Shown here piece by piece: positions 30,936 to 32,339 of a stretch of DNA of 32,339 nucleotides. This stretch comes from Candidatus Iainarchaeum sp. (lineage in GTDB: Archaea > Iainarchaeota > Iainarchaeia > Iainarchaeales > JAFCCJ01). The first letter of the stretch is position 1, and every line of letters begins with the position of its first letter. The stretch is from NCBI GenBank assembly GCA_017610305.1, contig JAFCCJ010000007.1, positions 1-32,339 of the forward strand, in the 5' to 3' direction. The notes beneath the pieces were generated by a model, which did no database searches, had not been told where the DNA came from, and saw only the letters and a list, made by a program, of their open reading frames with translations. Both the position numbers and the translations under genes were made by a program.

Positions 30936-32339
30936 CTAGTTTAGATAGCCAAGGGCTTTCAATTCCCTTAACGTTTCTTCATCTATTTGGAGGAATTCAG
31001 TTTCAGAAGCCTTCCTTGACTCAAGAAAATCGATTAATCTTGTCTTGAGTTCTTCCGCCACAGTGGTTTCGGTTTCAAAAACATTGTTCTGCTCAAGAGG
31101 GTCTGAAACAAGGTCATAAAGCTCAAAGCCCAAAAAACCCCCGATTAATTTCCATCTGTCGGTACGAATAGCTGCGGTTTCATTCAAACCAAAATAGTTT
31201 TTCCTGAAATTCCTTGGATAAGCCACAAAAAAATTTCCGTCTGCAAAAACAGCATCTTCTTCCTTTGCGGTGCTTTCGCCGCAACCCATTGCGTTGAACA
31301 AATATTCTTTCTTCTCAATCTTCAATAATGATTTCACATCATTGACTCTGTAACTGACAGTTAAACCATAAAATTTTCGGTTGCAGGGAATAATCATTGT
31401 TTCACTAATGGTGTCAAAATTCACAATTTTCAAATAGGCGGAATCTTCATGGACGGTGATTAAATCAATTTGCTTGCTATAACTTGATAAAGATTTGATG
31501 AGGCATTCGCGGAAAGAGGAATCTTTATCAACACACCTGCCTGAGGAAACCTGGAAAGATACCCCCCCATCAGTCATAGAAATCAGGTTCTTTGTTGCGA
31601 TAGAGCTTATGTTGGAGTACCTATGTTCTGTGAAAATAGCAACATCAGCTTCAGGTTTCTTTCCTTCCACTGCCGTGAGAAGACTTCGGCCCTCCATTTC
31701 AGATGATCCGCCAATGTCCACCAAATCAAAAACCATGGGCATTATATCAATCAATTGGGCCAGTGATTCAATCCTCCTGCTACCAATCCCCGGAATTTTA
31801 ACAATCAAAGGCACCCTGATGAATTCATCGTAAAGGTATGGGCCCACATGCTCAAGATGGCCATGCTCCATAAATGCCTCGCCATGGTCTGCCGTAAATA
31901 TGATGACCGTATTCTCCAGCAAACCTTCCCCCTCAAGATAATCCAGGAATTCCCCAATCAAACTGTCAGAGTATGCAATTTCCCCGTCGTAAAGGGAAAT
32001 TATTTTTTTCAAATCATTTTCATTAATTTGCATTTTATTTTTGTTTATTTTATCTATTGAGTCATGTCCAAAATAATCCCCAATCTCTCCCGAATATTCC
32101 CTGTAAAAAATATTGAACTCTTCCGGTGGATTATATGGGGAATGGGGATGGAAAGAATGCATAAACAAAAAGAATTTCCTTTCGCGATTCTGCTCAAGCC
32201 AGCTACGCGCCTCACCAAACACATCATCCTCAACTAGCTCAAAGCTGGCAAAGCCCTGCTCAAATCCCCGTTCTTCAGTCAGGAAAGACCTGTTAACGAA
32301 GGCAGCATTCAGGTAGCCATTGTCCCGGAGAACCTCCGC
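30936..32339 (-). CDS. Sulfatase-superfamily (alkaline-phosphatase fold) hydrolase, 5' end cut by window
   Basis: The frame stays open to the right edge: I read A-E-V-L-R-D-N-G-Y...G-F-E-Q-G-F upstream of residue 32222, so 468 codons are visible and the true start is outside. The sulfatase-fold signatures are 'F-M-H-S-F-H-P-H-S-P-Y', F-T-A-D-H-G-E (metal ligands) and H-G-H-L-E-H-V-G-P-Y-L-Y-D-E-F-I-R-V-P-L-I-V. The formylglycine Cys/Ser motif lies upstream, out of view, so sulfatase and phosphotransferase functions cannot be separated. C-terminal W-K-L-I-G-G and Y-D-L-x-x-D-P-x-E-x-N agree with the family. Confidence 0.82.
   Translation of the reverse strand, partial: AEVLRDNGYLNAAFVNRSFLTEERGFEQGFASFELVEDDVFGEARSWLEQNRERKFFLFMHSFHPHSPYNPPEEFNIFYREYSGEIGDYFGHDSIDKINKNKMQINENDLKKIISLYDGEIAYSDSLIGEFLDYLEGEGLLENTVIIFTADHGEAFMEHGHLEHVGPYLYDEFIRVPLIVKIPGIGSRRIESLAQLIDIMPMVFDLVDIGGSSEMEGRSLLTAVEGKKPEADVAIFTEHRYSNISSIATKNLISMTDGGVSFQVSSGRCVDKDSSFRECLIKSLSSYSKQIDLITVHEDSAYLKIVNFDTISETMIIPCNRKFYGLTVSYRVNDVKSLLKIEKKEYLFNAMGCGESTAKEEDAVFADGNFFVAYPRNFRKNYFGLNETAAIRTDRWKLIGGFLGFELYDLVSDPLEQNNVFETETTVAEELKTRLIDFLESRKASETEFLQIDEETLRELKALGYLN

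Overview
The window looks like chromosomal DNA from an archaeon, most plausibly a small-genome DPANN-type lineage (Diapherotrites or Micrarchaeota-like; the lineage is inference). Evidence: archaeal class III (type IV pilin-like) signal peptides of the RG|QSALEYLM kind; a FlaI/TadA-type pilus ATPase with two TadC-like membrane proteins; TTTAAA/TTTATA TATA boxes 22-33 nt upstream of starts, several giving leaderless transcripts; and gene-dense, overlapping operons. No rRNA, tRNA, CRISPR array or transposase was seen. Several metabolic genes are of bacterial type (CoaD, CoaE, FabH), suggesting past transfer.

Region 1 (1-9.9 kb, minus strand). A two-gene unit (unknown protein plus phosphomannomutase/phosphoglucomutase) is followed by three overlapping genes for paralogous surface proteins of 1016, 905 and about 406 aa. 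The two large ones carry six and four copies of a ~36-aa Cys/Asp-rich repeat. All three have Ig-like modules, one C-terminal membrane helix and a short cytoplasmic helical tail. After them comes the start of a guanidino-group-modifying (agmatine/arginine deiminase superfamily) enzyme cut by the window edge. Upstream of the two-gene unit lies a ~350-bp non-coding region with a minus-strand promoter, four C(UUCG)G hairpins and oligo-U tracts: a candidate small RNA or structured leader.

Region 2 (9.98-11.5 kb). coaE and coaD, both bacterial-type, overlap by 4 nt and converge on a HIT-family gene.

Region 3 (11.5-24.05 kb), the pilus locus. Two tandem major-pilin genes (plus strand) face a long minus-strand array: Cys-rich membrane protein, three pilin-like proteins, a vWA protein with a P-domain-like insertion, another pilin-like protein, an Ig/FnIII protein, a Lys-rich winged-helix protein, the ATPase and two TadC-like proteins. 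The Lys-rich protein carries the same short helical motif as the cytoplasmic tails of the three surface proteins in region 1. This suggests a physical link between surface proteins and pilus machinery.

Region 4 (24.1-32.3 kb). A GT2-like glycosyltransferase; a coiled-coil protein with a transglutaminase-like domain whose catalytic Cys appears replaced by Asp; a two-gene unit of a two-His membrane protein and a molybdopterin lipoprotein (MsrPQ-like logic); a PfkB sugar kinase; a GT2/GT4 pair; a FabH-type ketoacyl synthase; and a sulfatase-superfamily protein cut by the right edge. Glycosyltransferases, a hexose-phosphate mutase and a sugar kinase together suggest surface glycan synthesis, perhaps on the many secreted proteins encoded here.
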